DNA from: Holophagales bacterium
GTDB taxonomy: Bacteria; Acidobacteriota; Thermoanaerobaculia; UBA5066
Direction of reading: 5' to 3'
Length of the DNA: 64,000 bases
Assembly: GCA_016714815.1 (NCBI GenBank)
Contig: JADKBZ010000001.1
Coordinates: forward strand, 558,001 to 622,000
In this document: positions 51,061 through 60,022 of the stretch, piece after piece
Position numbering within the stretch: position 1 is the first letter of the stretch
Layout: each line of letters begins with the position of its first letter
Position numbers and translations under genes: made by a program
The notes under the pieces: generated by a model
The model's database searches: none
Told to the model about the DNA's origin: nothing
Seen by the model: the letters and a program-made list of their open reading frames with translations, nothing else

Positions 51061-52119
51061 TTGCCGGCCGTGCTGGCGCTTCTTCTCGTCCTCGCCGGGC
51101 CCCCCGCGAGGAGCGGGCCTCCCCCCGCTCCCCCGGCGGCAATCGCCCCGCGCCTCCTGCCGGACGAGGCCCACGCCTCTTTCGGGGAGAGCTACCAGGG
51201 TTCCACCGTCACCCACACGTTCTACCTCCACAACGAGGGGATGAAACCCGTCACGATTCGCAGGGTGGAAACGAGGAGCGGTGGGGCCGGTGCCCGGTTC
51301 ACGACCACCCCGTCGACCGTTCCCCCGGGCGGCGCCGCGGCCCTGAAGGTGGAGCAGCCGCTCGGTGACCGCCTCGGCAAGGTCACCTTCCGCTACCGGG
51401 TAACGACCGACGGGCCGGACGATCCGCCCGTCCGAATTTCCCTGGAAGGCTTCGTACAGTCGGCCTACTCCCCGGAGCGTCTCGTCGTCGATCTCGGATC
51501 CGTCGATCCCCGCACCGGAGGCAGTGCTCTCGTCGACCTCGCGAGCGATGAGACGGGACGCCTCGAGATCCAGAAGCTCGAGACCTCCTCTCCCGAGCTG
51601 CTGGTGGAGACGGTCGGACGCTCCGGAGAGGCGGACGAAGGGGTGAGCCTCCGGGTCCGGCTCGGCCCCGGGGCTCCCATCGGACCTTACGCGCGCCGGG
51701 TGCGCCTCACCACGAACGTCGCGAACCAGCCGGTCCTCGAGGGGATCGTGACGGGCAGCGTCTACGGAGACGTCGTTCCCTCCCCGGTCCCCCTTTCCTT
51801 CGGTGGCGGCAGGCCCGGGGCGATCCTTGCGGAGAGCTTCGAGCTCCGGCACCGGAAGGGAGCCGGGTTCCGAGTCGTCCAGCTCCTCGACTTCACCGGA
51901 GGCCTCGCTTTCGGCCTCGGGCCGTGCGGAGCCGAAGGCATTCCCGGCTGCGTCCGCGTCGACGCCTCGTTCGCCTCCGAAAGGCCCGGCACGTTCGGCG
52001 GAGAGCTCGTGGTCGAGCTCGAAGAGGGAGAAACGCTCCTGGTTCCGTGGACCGCGACGGTCTTCCCGGAGGGGACGGACCTCAGGGTCATCGGGGCGCC
52101 GAAGGAGACGGCGTGGTGA
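51061..52119 (+). CDS. Secreted DUF1573-like Ig-fold protein
   Basis: About 352 residues. A signal peptide (LALLLVLAGPPARSG) leads to SFGESYQGSTVTHTFYLHNEGMKPVTIRRVE, the DUF1573/ASPM-SPD-2-Hydin pattern in which a tether to 'HxFxxxNxG' marks a beta-sandwich. A second beta-rich domain follows (RLVVDLGSVDPRTGGSA to LVPWTATVF). Likely a cell-surface or periplasmic protein of unknown role. The start (TTG 51061, or GTG 51070) is uncertain; no clear ribosome site is present. Its stop overlaps the next gene. Confidence 0.72.
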   Translation: MPAVLALLLVLAGPPARSGPPPAPPAAIAPRLLPDEAHASFGESYQGSTVTHTFYLHNEGMKPVTIRRVETRSGGAGARFTTTPSTVPPGGAAALKVEQPLGDRLGKVTFRYRVTTDGPDDPPVRISLEGFVQSAYSPERLVVDLGSVDPRTGGSALVDLASDETGRLEIQKLETSSPELLVETVGRSGEADEGVSLRVRLGPGAPIGPYARRVRLTTNVANQPVLEGIVTGSVYGDVVPSPVPLSFGGGRPGAILAESFELRHRKGAGFRVVQLLDFTGGLAFGLGPCGAEGIPGCVRVDASFASERPGTFGGELVVELEEGETLLVPWTATVFPEGTDLRVIGAPKETAW

Positions 52120-52538
52120 GTCGCGCGTTCGCCGCGTGCGCGCTGGGTCTCGCCCTGACGACGGCCGTTCCGGCCCGGTCGGAGCCCCCCCCGTCCGCGG
52201 CGCTCCCCGTCCCGCCGTCGCCGCAGGCGACCCTCCGGTGGAAGGAGAGCAGTCCGGACGTCTACGGCTTCGTCGTCCTTCGATCGGAGGAGAGGGGCGG
52301 GCCGTTCCTTCGGATCAATGGTCCGCTCGTCCGGAGCGCGAGCCCCGACGGCGCCGTCCAGAAGGAATACGTCTACGTCGATCGCGACGTGCGGCCCGGC
52401 CGCACCTACTACTACGCGCTGACGGCCGTCCTCGGGTCGGGCGCGAAACAACGGATGCCGGGCGTCCGGAAGAAGACGATCGAGGGGCCGGAGAAGGAAA
52501 CGGCGCGGGATGCTCCCGCGCCGTCGCCGCCAGACTGA
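52116..52538 (+). CDS. Small secreted protein with fibronectin-III-like fold
   Basis: A 140-residue protein with a signal peptide (AFAACALGLALTTAVPARS). Its body, ATLRWKESSPDVYGFVVLRSEERGG through VYVDRDVRPGRTYYYALTAV, has the strand pattern of fibronectin type III domains (W near strand B, YYYALTAV on strand F). The GTG start overlaps the upstream DUF1573-like stop (GTGA). The two are probably partners at the cell surface; function unknown. Confidence 0.75.
   Translation: MSRAFAACALGLALTTAVPARSEPPPSAALPVPPSPQATLRWKESSPDVYGFVVLRSEERGGPFLRINGPLVRSASPDGAVQKEYVYVDRDVRPGRTYYYALTAVLGSGAKQRMPGVRKKTIEGPEKETARDAPAPSPPD
52501..52523. terminator. 10-bp hairpin overlapping the end of the Fn3-like gene
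   Basis: CGGCGCGGGA (52501-52510) pairs perfectly with TCCCGCGCCG (52514-52523) around a 3-base loop. It ends 15 bases before the stop. The next gene converges 13 bases beyond it, so a shared terminator is plausible although no U-tract is present. Confidence 0.4.
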
Positions 52539-52551
52539 TCGGAAGAGCCGT

Positions 52552-53154
52552 TCAGTCGACCGTGAAGCCGTTCAGCTCGACGGGGAGGTTGCCCGTGGCG
52601 TTGAGCGTGTAGGTGCCGCAGTTCCCGTCATCGGGGGACCCGTAGTACGAGTCGACGTGGACGAAGTAGGTCCCCGCGGTGTAGGGCGCTGCGGCGATGG
52701 TCTCCGGACCGGCGCCGATGCCGATGGCGTCCTGCGAGCTCGCCACGCAGTTCGCACCGGCGTTGCAGACCCCGCTGATGACGAAGAGGGCCAGGTCGCC
52801 GGTGGATCCGGTGAGGCTCATGCTGAAGGCGACGCTGTTTCCTGCGGTCGTCGTGAACTGGTAGACGACCTCGGGCCCCGGGTAGGGGAACGGAAGATTG
52901 GTGTTGCAGACGCTGCCGTAGCTCGTGACGAGGTTCGCTGCCGGCGCGTTGCAGGTGTTGCCGGAATCCGTGTACGGCAGGCTCGAGAAGGCGACGGGCG
53001 TGGTGCAGTCGCCGCCCTGGGTCGGCGCCAGCGTCACGGCGTGGGCGTTGCGCCAGGCCGGATCCGACCGGTTGGCGGCGAGCGACGGGAGAGCCGTACC
53101 CGCGAGCGTGAGGAACCCGATCACTCCGAGGACGGACAAGCTTGAACGACGCAT
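52552..53154 (-). CDS. Secreted protein with pre-peptidase C-terminal-like beta domain
   Basis: A 200-residue exported protein: signal peptide (SLSVLGVIGFLTLAGTALPSLA), then a beta-sandwich resembling bacterial pre-peptidase C-terminal (PPC) domains, with PEVVYQFTTTAGNSVAFSMSLTGSTGDLALFVISG and AGTYFVHVDSYYGSPDDGNCGTYTLNATG. Six Cys residues suggest disulfides. It contains no protease part; such stand-alone PPC-like proteins may bind carbohydrates or mark secretion. The start (ATG) has a GAGGGG site upstream. Confidence 0.8.
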   Translation of the reverse strand: MRRSSLSVLGVIGFLTLAGTALPSLAANRSDPAWRNAHAVTLAPTQGGDCTTPVAFSSLPYTDSGNTCNAPAANLVTSYGSVCNTNLPFPYPGPEVVYQFTTTAGNSVAFSMSLTGSTGDLALFVISGVCNAGANCVASSQDAIGIGAGPETIAAAPYTAGTYFVHVDSYYGSPDDGNCGTYTLNATGNLPVELNGFTVD

Positions 53155-53221
53155 GGAAAAATACCCCTCCTTGACCAGCCATCGTACCTCAGCGGGGAGA
53201 GGGCCTGAAGCGTCGCCCCGG

Positions 53222-54412
53222 TCAGTCCTCGTCGTGGGAAATGTCCACCGGCTGACCGACGGCCCAGTCGATCGCGGCAGGGATCGAAGCAGGTGGAAGC
53301 CCCTTCCAGTAGACCGTCCACTCCGGCAGCCGCATCAGGCCGTCGCAGAGCTTGGCGTACCACTCGCTGATCGGGTTCTTTCGTCGCGCGCGCCAGAAGA
53401 CGACGGGGGTCTCGGCGACCAGCGCCTCCCAGAGGTCGCGCGCGATTCCCTCTCCCTGGGCTTCCGCCGAGACCGCGAACTTCGTCAGGTAGGCGCCGAG
53501 CGGCGCGTCCGAGAGGATCGCGCAGCCCCGGTAGCCCTCTTCGAGGTAGACGCGATCGGGCGTCCGCGCGAAGAAGGCGTCGGAAGGGGCACGGCCGAAG
53601 CTCGACGCGAGGAGTTCCCGGATCCGCGACACGTCGAGACCGTCCCAGCCCTCGTGCTTCACGACGCGGGCTCCGCGGCGGAGGAGGCTGCCGGCCCCCT
53701 TCACCGTGAACAGCTCCCTGAGGACGTTCAGGGGAGAGGTGACGGCCACGGTGAAGGCGAGCGGCGCCGCCTCCTCGCAGAGCCGGCGCGCGCCCTCGAG
53801 GATGAGCGCCTCCTTGCGCGAGAGCTCGCGGCTCGACAGGAGCGCGGGAACGTCGGTCGTCAGGTTCACGATCGGGACGAGGACGCCCCCCTGGCGAAGG
53901 CCGCCGGGCCGATGAAGGAAGAGGAGCTTTCGGGTCTGGAGCTCGCGGAGGAGGCGGCCGAGCTGTTCCTGCCGCTCTCCCGGCTGCTCGCGGCCGACCG
54001 GCTCGAAGACGACGACGGGGACGACGCCGCCGGCGACGCACGCCGTCACGCGGGCGGCCAGGGCCGGGTCCGTCGCGGAGAGCTCCTCGACGCGGACCCC
54101 CTCGGCCTCCAGGTGCCGGCGCAGGTTCCGCGCGTGCGCGGCCGCGTCGGCCGGCTGGAAGATCCCGAGGACGACGGTCGGGAAGAGGTCGAGCGCGGCG
54201 AGGAACTTGAGGTCCTGGACGACGGCGTCGGCCGCGTCGGCCATGACGTTCGCGTCGATCGCGATCGCCGCGAACTGCTCGCGGGGATGGGCCCGGAAGA
54301 GGTCGAGGTAGAGCCGCGCCTCGGAGGGTTTGCCGGTGCTCTCGAGAAAGCGGAGAACGACCTCCTGGGGGGCGAGCTCCGCCTGGGAGGGGGGCGTGGG
54401 GAGGTCGGCCAT
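53222..54412 (-). CDS. N-acetylglutamate synthase-like (amino-acid-kinase fold plus NAT domain)
   Basis: A 396-residue protein, first enzyme type of arginine biosynthesis (acetyl-CoA + glutamate). The N-terminal 250 residues have the amino-acid-kinase fold without catalytic kinase residues (AIAIDANVMADA, VPIVNLTTDVPALLSS). The C-terminal part is the vertebrate-type NAT domain: DRVYLEEGYRGCAIL, LTKFAVSAEAQGEGIARDLWEALV and LPEWTVYWKGLP. That pairing occurs in Xanthomonas and eukaryotic NAGS. The ATG at 54412 begins just after a 14-base palindrome. Gene order offers no other arg genes. Confidence 0.82.
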   Translation of the reverse strand: MADLPTPPSQAELAPQEVVLRFLESTGKPSEARLYLDLFRAHPREQFAAIAIDANVMADAADAVVQDLKFLAALDLFPTVVLGIFQPADAAAHARNLRRHLEAEGVRVEELSATDPALAARVTACVAGGVVPVVVFEPVGREQPGERQEQLGRLLRELQTRKLLFLHRPGGLRQGGVLVPIVNLTTDVPALLSSRELSRKEALILEGARRLCEEAAPLAFTVAVTSPLNVLRELFTVKGAGSLLRRGARVVKHEGWDGLDVSRIRELLASSFGRAPSDAFFARTPDRVYLEEGYRGCAILSDAPLGAYLTKFAVSAEAQGEGIARDLWEALVAETPVVFWRARRKNPISEWYAKLCDGLMRLPEWTVYWKGLPPASIPAAIDWAVGQPVDISHDED

Positions 54413-54435
54413 CGGGAGTGGGAGGATACGAATAT

Positions 54436-54449
54436 TCCTGACGTCAGGA
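54436..54449. promoter_or_regulatory. Perfect 14-bp palindrome upstream of the NAGS-like gene
   Basis: TCCTGACGTCAGGA reads the same on both strands. It lies 24-37 bases ahead of the ATG at 54412, in an unusually A/T-rich patch (AATATT adjacent). Position and symmetry fit an operator for a dimeric regulator; the regulator is unknown, and this is not the known ARG-box sequence. Confidence 0.45.
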
Positions 54450-54467
54450 GCCCGAAAAGTCAAAAGA

Positions 54468-54495
54468 GCCCCGGACGCCTTTCGGCGGCCGGGGC
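54468..54495 (-). terminator. Intrinsic terminator after the GcvH-like gene
   Basis: Arms GCCCCGG (54468-54474) and CCGGGGC (54489-54495) enclose an inner CGCC/GGCG stem with a TTTC loop. On the minus strand it lies 25 bases after the stop and is followed by CTCTTTTGACTTTTC, a U-rich tail. Confidence 0.75.
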
Positions 54496-54520
54496 CCGGA
54501 AACGGGAGAGGTCGTAAGGC

Positions 54521-55204
54521 TCAGGCTTCGGGGGTCGTCTCTTCGTGGATGACGACGAACTGGCGGGAGAAGGCGTCCCAGGCCTTGTCGTCGAGGGAGG
54601 CGGCAGAGCCCTTGCCGGGGAGGCCGCCGTCGGCCATGACGGGGACGGAGGCCATGGAGCCGGAGGGGACCATGAAGTCGGCGAGGCGGTGGAGCTCTTC
54701 GCGGAGGAAGTGAGTGGCGGCGGCGCCGATGCGCAGGGGAGTGATGGCGGCGTGGTGGTCGCGGGTCCAGATGGAGGCGACCCAGCCGGCGCCGTAGGGG
54801 TCGCGGACGACGGCGTTGGGGTCGCTCTGGGTCTTGGCGTTGGCCGACATGAAGGTGCCAGAGGCGGGGGAGGGGATGACGAGCTTGCGGCCCTTGACGG
54901 TGAGGGTGAAGAGGGGCTGGCCGCGCTCGATGGAGGCGCCCTGGGCGGGGACGTCGACCTTGTCGATCTGGCCGACGGCCTCGGCGAGGAAGTCGTCGAT
55001 GCCGACGCGGAGGCGGCCGTCGGAGGTGATGCGCAGCCAGGTGTGGGCGGTGTCGAGGAAGACGCCCTGGGGAGGCTGGGGCAGCTTCATCGCCACGATC
55101 GGCTGAAGCGCTTCGGCGGCGACGGTCCGGGCCTGACGGTGGAGGACGAGGCTGTCGACGGCGAGGGCGACGACGATGGTGAGGATGACGAGCAGTGCGA
55201 CCAT
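54521..55204 (-). CDS. Membrane-anchored GcvH-like (lipoyl-type) protein
   Basis: A 227-residue protein: one N-terminal membrane helix (MVALLVILTIVVALAVDSLVL), then a domain like glycine cleavage H proteins. FLDTAHTWLRITSDGRLRVGIDDFLAEAVGQIDKVDVPAQG corresponds to the GcvH start, and GRKLVIPSPASGTFMSAN to the region around the lipoyl loop; the usual lipoyl Lys context (ESVKA) is not present as such (GQPLFTLTVKGRKL), so it may not be lipoylated. ATG at 55204 has an AGGAGG site 6 bases ahead. A sigma-54-like promoter lies upstream. The role is unknown; electron-transfer complexes often carry such proteins. Confidence 0.78.
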   Translation of the reverse strand: MVALLVILTIVVALAVDSLVLHRQARTVAAEALQPIVAMKLPQPPQGVFLDTAHTWLRITSDGRLRVGIDDFLAEAVGQIDKVDVPAQGASIERGQPLFTLTVKGRKLVIPSPASGTFMSANAKTQSDPNAVVRDPYGAGWVASIWTRDHHAAITPLRIGAAATHFLREELHRLADFMVPSGSMASVPVMADGGLPGKGSAASLDDKAWDAFSRQFVVIHEETTPEA

Positions 55205-55534
55205 GTTGAGCCTCCTGTGGGGTGCGTCCGATGTCTCTCGGCCCCGTTTCACCGAGAGTTTTCGCAAGGGCGTTGCCACATCCTCGATCGAAGGGCTTAA
55301 GTCGTTTGGACAGATCACTTTGGCGTGTTTTCGATCGCCTCCCCGGGGAAGGTCTCTGGTGAACTCCTCAACACCGGCTGGGAACGGTGGAAACACGTCA
55401 AGTCGTTCCATTCAATCGCTTTGGCACCGTTTCGTGAGCCGGCCAGGAGAAGTGTCGGAGCTGCTGAGATTCGCAACGCCGGGCGAGCTGCCCCGCCGCC
55501 GTGGATAAGATCGCCGCCTCGAGAGAGCGCCCTG
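55205..55534. other. 330-bp divergent intergenic region
   Basis: No gene is supported here. It holds the promoter-side of the GcvH-like gene (minus) and of the cation transporter (plus). A sigma-54-type element is seen at 55264-55278, and the region is less GC-rich than the surroundings. No clear sigma-70 promoter was found for the transporter. Confidence 0.6.
55264..55278 (-). promoter_or_regulatory. Candidate sigma-54 (-24/-12) promoter
   Basis: On the minus strand the sequence TGGCAACGCCCTTGC matches TGGCAC-N5-TTGC with correct spacing and one mismatch. It lies 60 bases upstream of the GcvH-like ATG. The GG and GC doublets are both intact. Confidence 0.55.
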
Positions 55535-56440
55535 ATGCCTGACCCGGCCGTCGAACACGATCAGCTGCGCCGGCTGATCGGCGTCCTGCTCGTCACGAGC
55601 ATTCCGCTGCTGGCGTTCACGCTCTACGTCGGCCTGACCTCGGGCTCGCTCTCGGTGATCACCGTCCTCCTCGACTCCGGGGTCAACCTGCTGCTCAACC
55701 TCGCGACCTTCTTCGTGCTGCGCATCGTGGCCGGGAGCAACGTCTTCTCCTTTCCTTACGGCACCGGAAAGCTGGAGAACTTCACGAGCTTCTTCCACGG
55801 CTGCGGCATCGTCCTGGTGGGCGGCACGATGCTCTACCAGGGCGTCCTCCGCCTGGGCAGCCCGCCCGTCAGGGTCTCGCTCGGCCTCGCGCAGCTCGCC
55901 GTTCTGGCCGGCGTCCTCCGGATGGCGTTCATCGTGGCGTGGCTTTCCCGGATGGTCCGCCGCTCCCCGGAACGCTCTCCTCTCCTGCACGTCTACCACC
56001 TCAACTTCACCGCCGGGATCTGGTACTCGAGCGCGCTGCTGCTCGCCATGGCGATCGGCTGGATCCTCTCCTGGCGGTGGGGGAGCGCGTTCGAGCTGGC
56101 CGTGGACCTCCTCCTGGCGGCGGCCTACTCCTTCTTCCTGCTGCTCAACGGTCTTCGCGTGATTCACGCGAACTTCCGCGCGCTCCTCGACCTGCCGCTC
56201 CCCGAAGGCGATCAGCTGAAGATCCTCCGGGTCCTCACCCGTCACGTCGACGCGTACGACGACGTCGTGAACGTCTTCTCCCGGTTCAGCGGCGGCCGGA
56301 GGCGCGTCGAGATCGAGCTCTCCTTCCCTCCCGAGACTCCCGCGAGCCGGATCGAGCACCTCCGGGGCCGGATCCACGACGAGCTCGGGGAGCTCCTCGG
56401 GCCCCTCGAGTTTCACCTGATCGCCCGGTCCCGCAGCTAG
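55535..56440 (+). CDS. Cation diffusion facilitator-family transporter
   Basis: A 301-residue CDF efflux protein. Helix 2 region SVITVLLDSGVNLLLNLATFF holds the Asp (DSGVN) of the metal site, and NVFSFPYGTGKLENFTSFFHG follows. In the second metal-binding helix the usual HxxxD reads HVYHLNFTAG, with the Asp missing, so metal choice may differ from Zn/Cd exporters. A cytosolic domain with DAYDDVVNVFSRFSGGRRRVEIELSF ends the protein. The ATG at 55535 is supported by the length of the family. Convergent with the methyltransferase, with 1 base between the stops. Confidence 0.83.
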   Translation: MPDPAVEHDQLRRLIGVLLVTSIPLLAFTLYVGLTSGSLSVITVLLDSGVNLLLNLATFFVLRIVAGSNVFSFPYGTGKLENFTSFFHGCGIVLVGGTMLYQGVLRLGSPPVRVSLGLAQLAVLAGVLRMAFIVAWLSRMVRRSPERSPLLHVYHLNFTAGIWYSSALLLAMAIGWILSWRWGSAFELAVDLLLAAAYSFFLLLNGLRVIHANFRALLDLPLPEGDQLKILRVLTRHVDAYDDVVNVFSRFSGGRRRVEIELSFPPETPASRIEHLRGRIHDELGELLGPLEFHLIARSRS

Positions 56441-56441
56441 T

Positions 56442-57271
56442 TCAGGTCGGGCTCTTCCTCAGGACGATCAGGTCGTCCCGGCTCGGAATCGTGGCCGGGT
56501 AGGCGAGCCCCGGGAACCTCGAGTCGAGGTCGGCCGCGATGAAGGCGTCGAGCCTTTCCGTGTCGCAGGGAGCGTGGGAGAGCGGGTCGAGCAGCGGCAT
56601 TCGGAAGAGACGGATCAGCTCCTCCCAGCTCCCGATGTCCCGCAGCGAGCCGTCCATCGGAGCGATCTCGACGTCGAGGCCGTCCGAGGCCAGCGCTTCG
56701 TAGAAGCGTTTGTCGTGGCAGGAGGCGTGGAGGCCCTGGTTCGCCGAAGACTCCTCCAGCCGGCCCTCCTCGAGCTGGAACCGGATCCCCATCCGCGCCA
56801 TCGGGGCCGTTTCCTGATTCAGGGTGATGACCAGGTGTCCGCCGGGGTTCAGCAGGGTCAGCGCGAGCCGGAGCCGGGCGCGGATCTCCTCCGGCCCGCT
56901 GAAGTGGTAGAGCATGTGCGTCATCGTCACGAGCCCGAACCCCTCGGGATGGTCGTCGCGCAGACGATCGCGCGCCCGCTCGTCCCACCGGTCCGGATAG
57001 ACGTGCGGGAACCTCTCCTTCAGGAGCTCGACGCAGCGGGGATTCGGCTCCAGGAGGACGAGCGTGCCGGCGAGAGGGTTCATCAGGCTCGCGAGGCGCC
57101 CTTCTCCGGCACCGATGTCGAGGACGGAGAGGCCGGCGCGGCGGGCCGCCGGGAGGATTCGCCGAGCCTGCATCTGCCGCGCGGTCTCGGCGCACTGGAC
57201 GGAACGGCGTTGAAAGAGGGTCAGCGCCTCCTCGAAAACCGCCGAGGTCGGGGGCCTCGCGCCCACGGGCA

Positions 57272-57272
<1 letters not shown>
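56442..57272 (-). CDS. Class I SAM-dependent methyltransferase
   Basis: A 276-residue methyltransferase. LSVLDIGAGEGRLASLMNPLAG is motif I, LVLLEPNPRCVELLKERFP motif II and FGLVTMTHMLYHFSGPEEIRARL motif IV, followed by LLNPGGHLVITLNQE. The ATG at 57272 overlaps the stop of phosphoglucomutase by one base (TGATG), so the two are coupled. No clear sign of the substrate. Confidence 0.82.
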
Positions 57273-58912
<1,640 letters not shown>

Positions 58913-59011
58913 GGAGACCCTCCAGCAGGCCAAGGTATGCGCCGGCGCCTTTCGAGTCAACAGGATGGGCGCGAGTCCGCCCTCGCGGCAGAACCTCGCC
59001 GGGGAAGCCTG

Positions 59012-59755
59012 CTACTTGCCCAGGCCCTGAGCCTCGTCGAACGCCTTCTTGATCTCCTCCCACGACTTCCGGAACTGCTTCTCCTCTTCCTTGGTGAGGA
59101 TCCGGAAGGGGACCTGCACCTCGCTCCCGGCGAACTTCACCACGAGCCAGTGCTGACCGGTCTGGATGCCACCGGGGATCTTGAAGAAGAGGCGTCCGAA
59201 GGCGGCCCGGTTGTCGTTCACCTCGACCTGGTCGAAGGAGAGACTGCCGACCTTGCCCATGTCGGCGAAGAACTGGAACGCCCCCGCGGACGTGACGCCG
59301 GGGGGGAAGTAGTTGAGCGAGTCCCTCTGGACCCGGGCGCGCGCGTTCAGGGCGGGAAGGCCGAAGGCGTTCGAGTAGTCCTTCTGCGTCGCGAGCGGTA
59401 TCACCTTGCCGTCGGGCGTCTTGACCGAGAACGCCTCGCGCGGGATCGACTGGCTCTTCACCCCGTGGCGGAGCGTCAGGCCGGTCTGGAGGTACATCCA
59501 CTCCTCGCCGACGGAGCCGTTCGCGATGCGGTACCCGAGGGTGACGTACCCCTCGTTGTTGTAGGCCACCCGGACGAACTCTCCCTCGATGGTGAAGGCT
59601 TCCGGCACGGTCGGCTGGGGAGCCTTCACGCCCGCGATTGCGGGCGGCGCGGGCGCCGCGGGCGAGGGCTCCTGGGCGAGCGTACCGCCGGCGGTCGTCA
59701 GGACGGCGAAGGAGAGCGGTAGGAGACACGCGAGGCGCCGGGCGGTTCGTTTCAT
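59012..59755 (-). CDS. Conserved exported hypothetical protein
   Basis: A 247-residue protein with a signal peptide (ACLLPLSFAVLTTAGGTLAQ) and a Pro/Ala-rich region, then a beta-rich body: EGEFVRVAYNNEGYVTLGYRIANGSVGEEWMYLQTGLTLR, SVKTPDGKVIPLA and GGIQTGQHWLVVKFAGSEVQVPFRI. The C-terminus is charged and helical (KEEEKQFRKSWEEIKKAFDE). The family is not recognised; similar proteins occur in Acidobacteriota. The ATG at 59755 is chosen over an upstream in-frame ATG because it gives a normal signal peptide. Confidence 0.75.
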   Translation of the reverse strand: MKRTARRLACLLPLSFAVLTTAGGTLAQEPSPAAPAPPAIAGVKAPQPTVPEAFTIEGEFVRVAYNNEGYVTLGYRIANGSVGEEWMYLQTGLTLRHGVKSQSIPREAFSVKTPDGKVIPLATQKDYSNAFGLPALNARARVQRDSLNYFPPGVTSAGAFQFFADMGKVGSLSFDQVEVNDNRAAFGRLFFKIPGGIQTGQHWLVVKFAGSEVQVPFRILTKEEEKQFRKSWEEIKKAFDEAQGLGK

Positions 59756-60022
59756 CTCGTCCTCTTTTCCTTTCGCTTCCAATCCCATCCCGAACGGGAA
59801 GGGCTCCCGAAGGAATGCCGAGGGGCGGGACCTGCCACCGGGAATTGTCCCACCGATGATTGCGAAACAGCAGATCCGCAGCGGAGGACCCGAGCGGCGC
59901 CGCGGTCGATTCCCGGGAGCCGGGCCGCGGAAACCCGGGACGTAGAATCGGGCGGACTCTTCATCGGGGTGCGGGCCGGGGTGCCGGGTGCACCGGGGCG
60001 GGAGAAACGGGAGGGACCTGGA

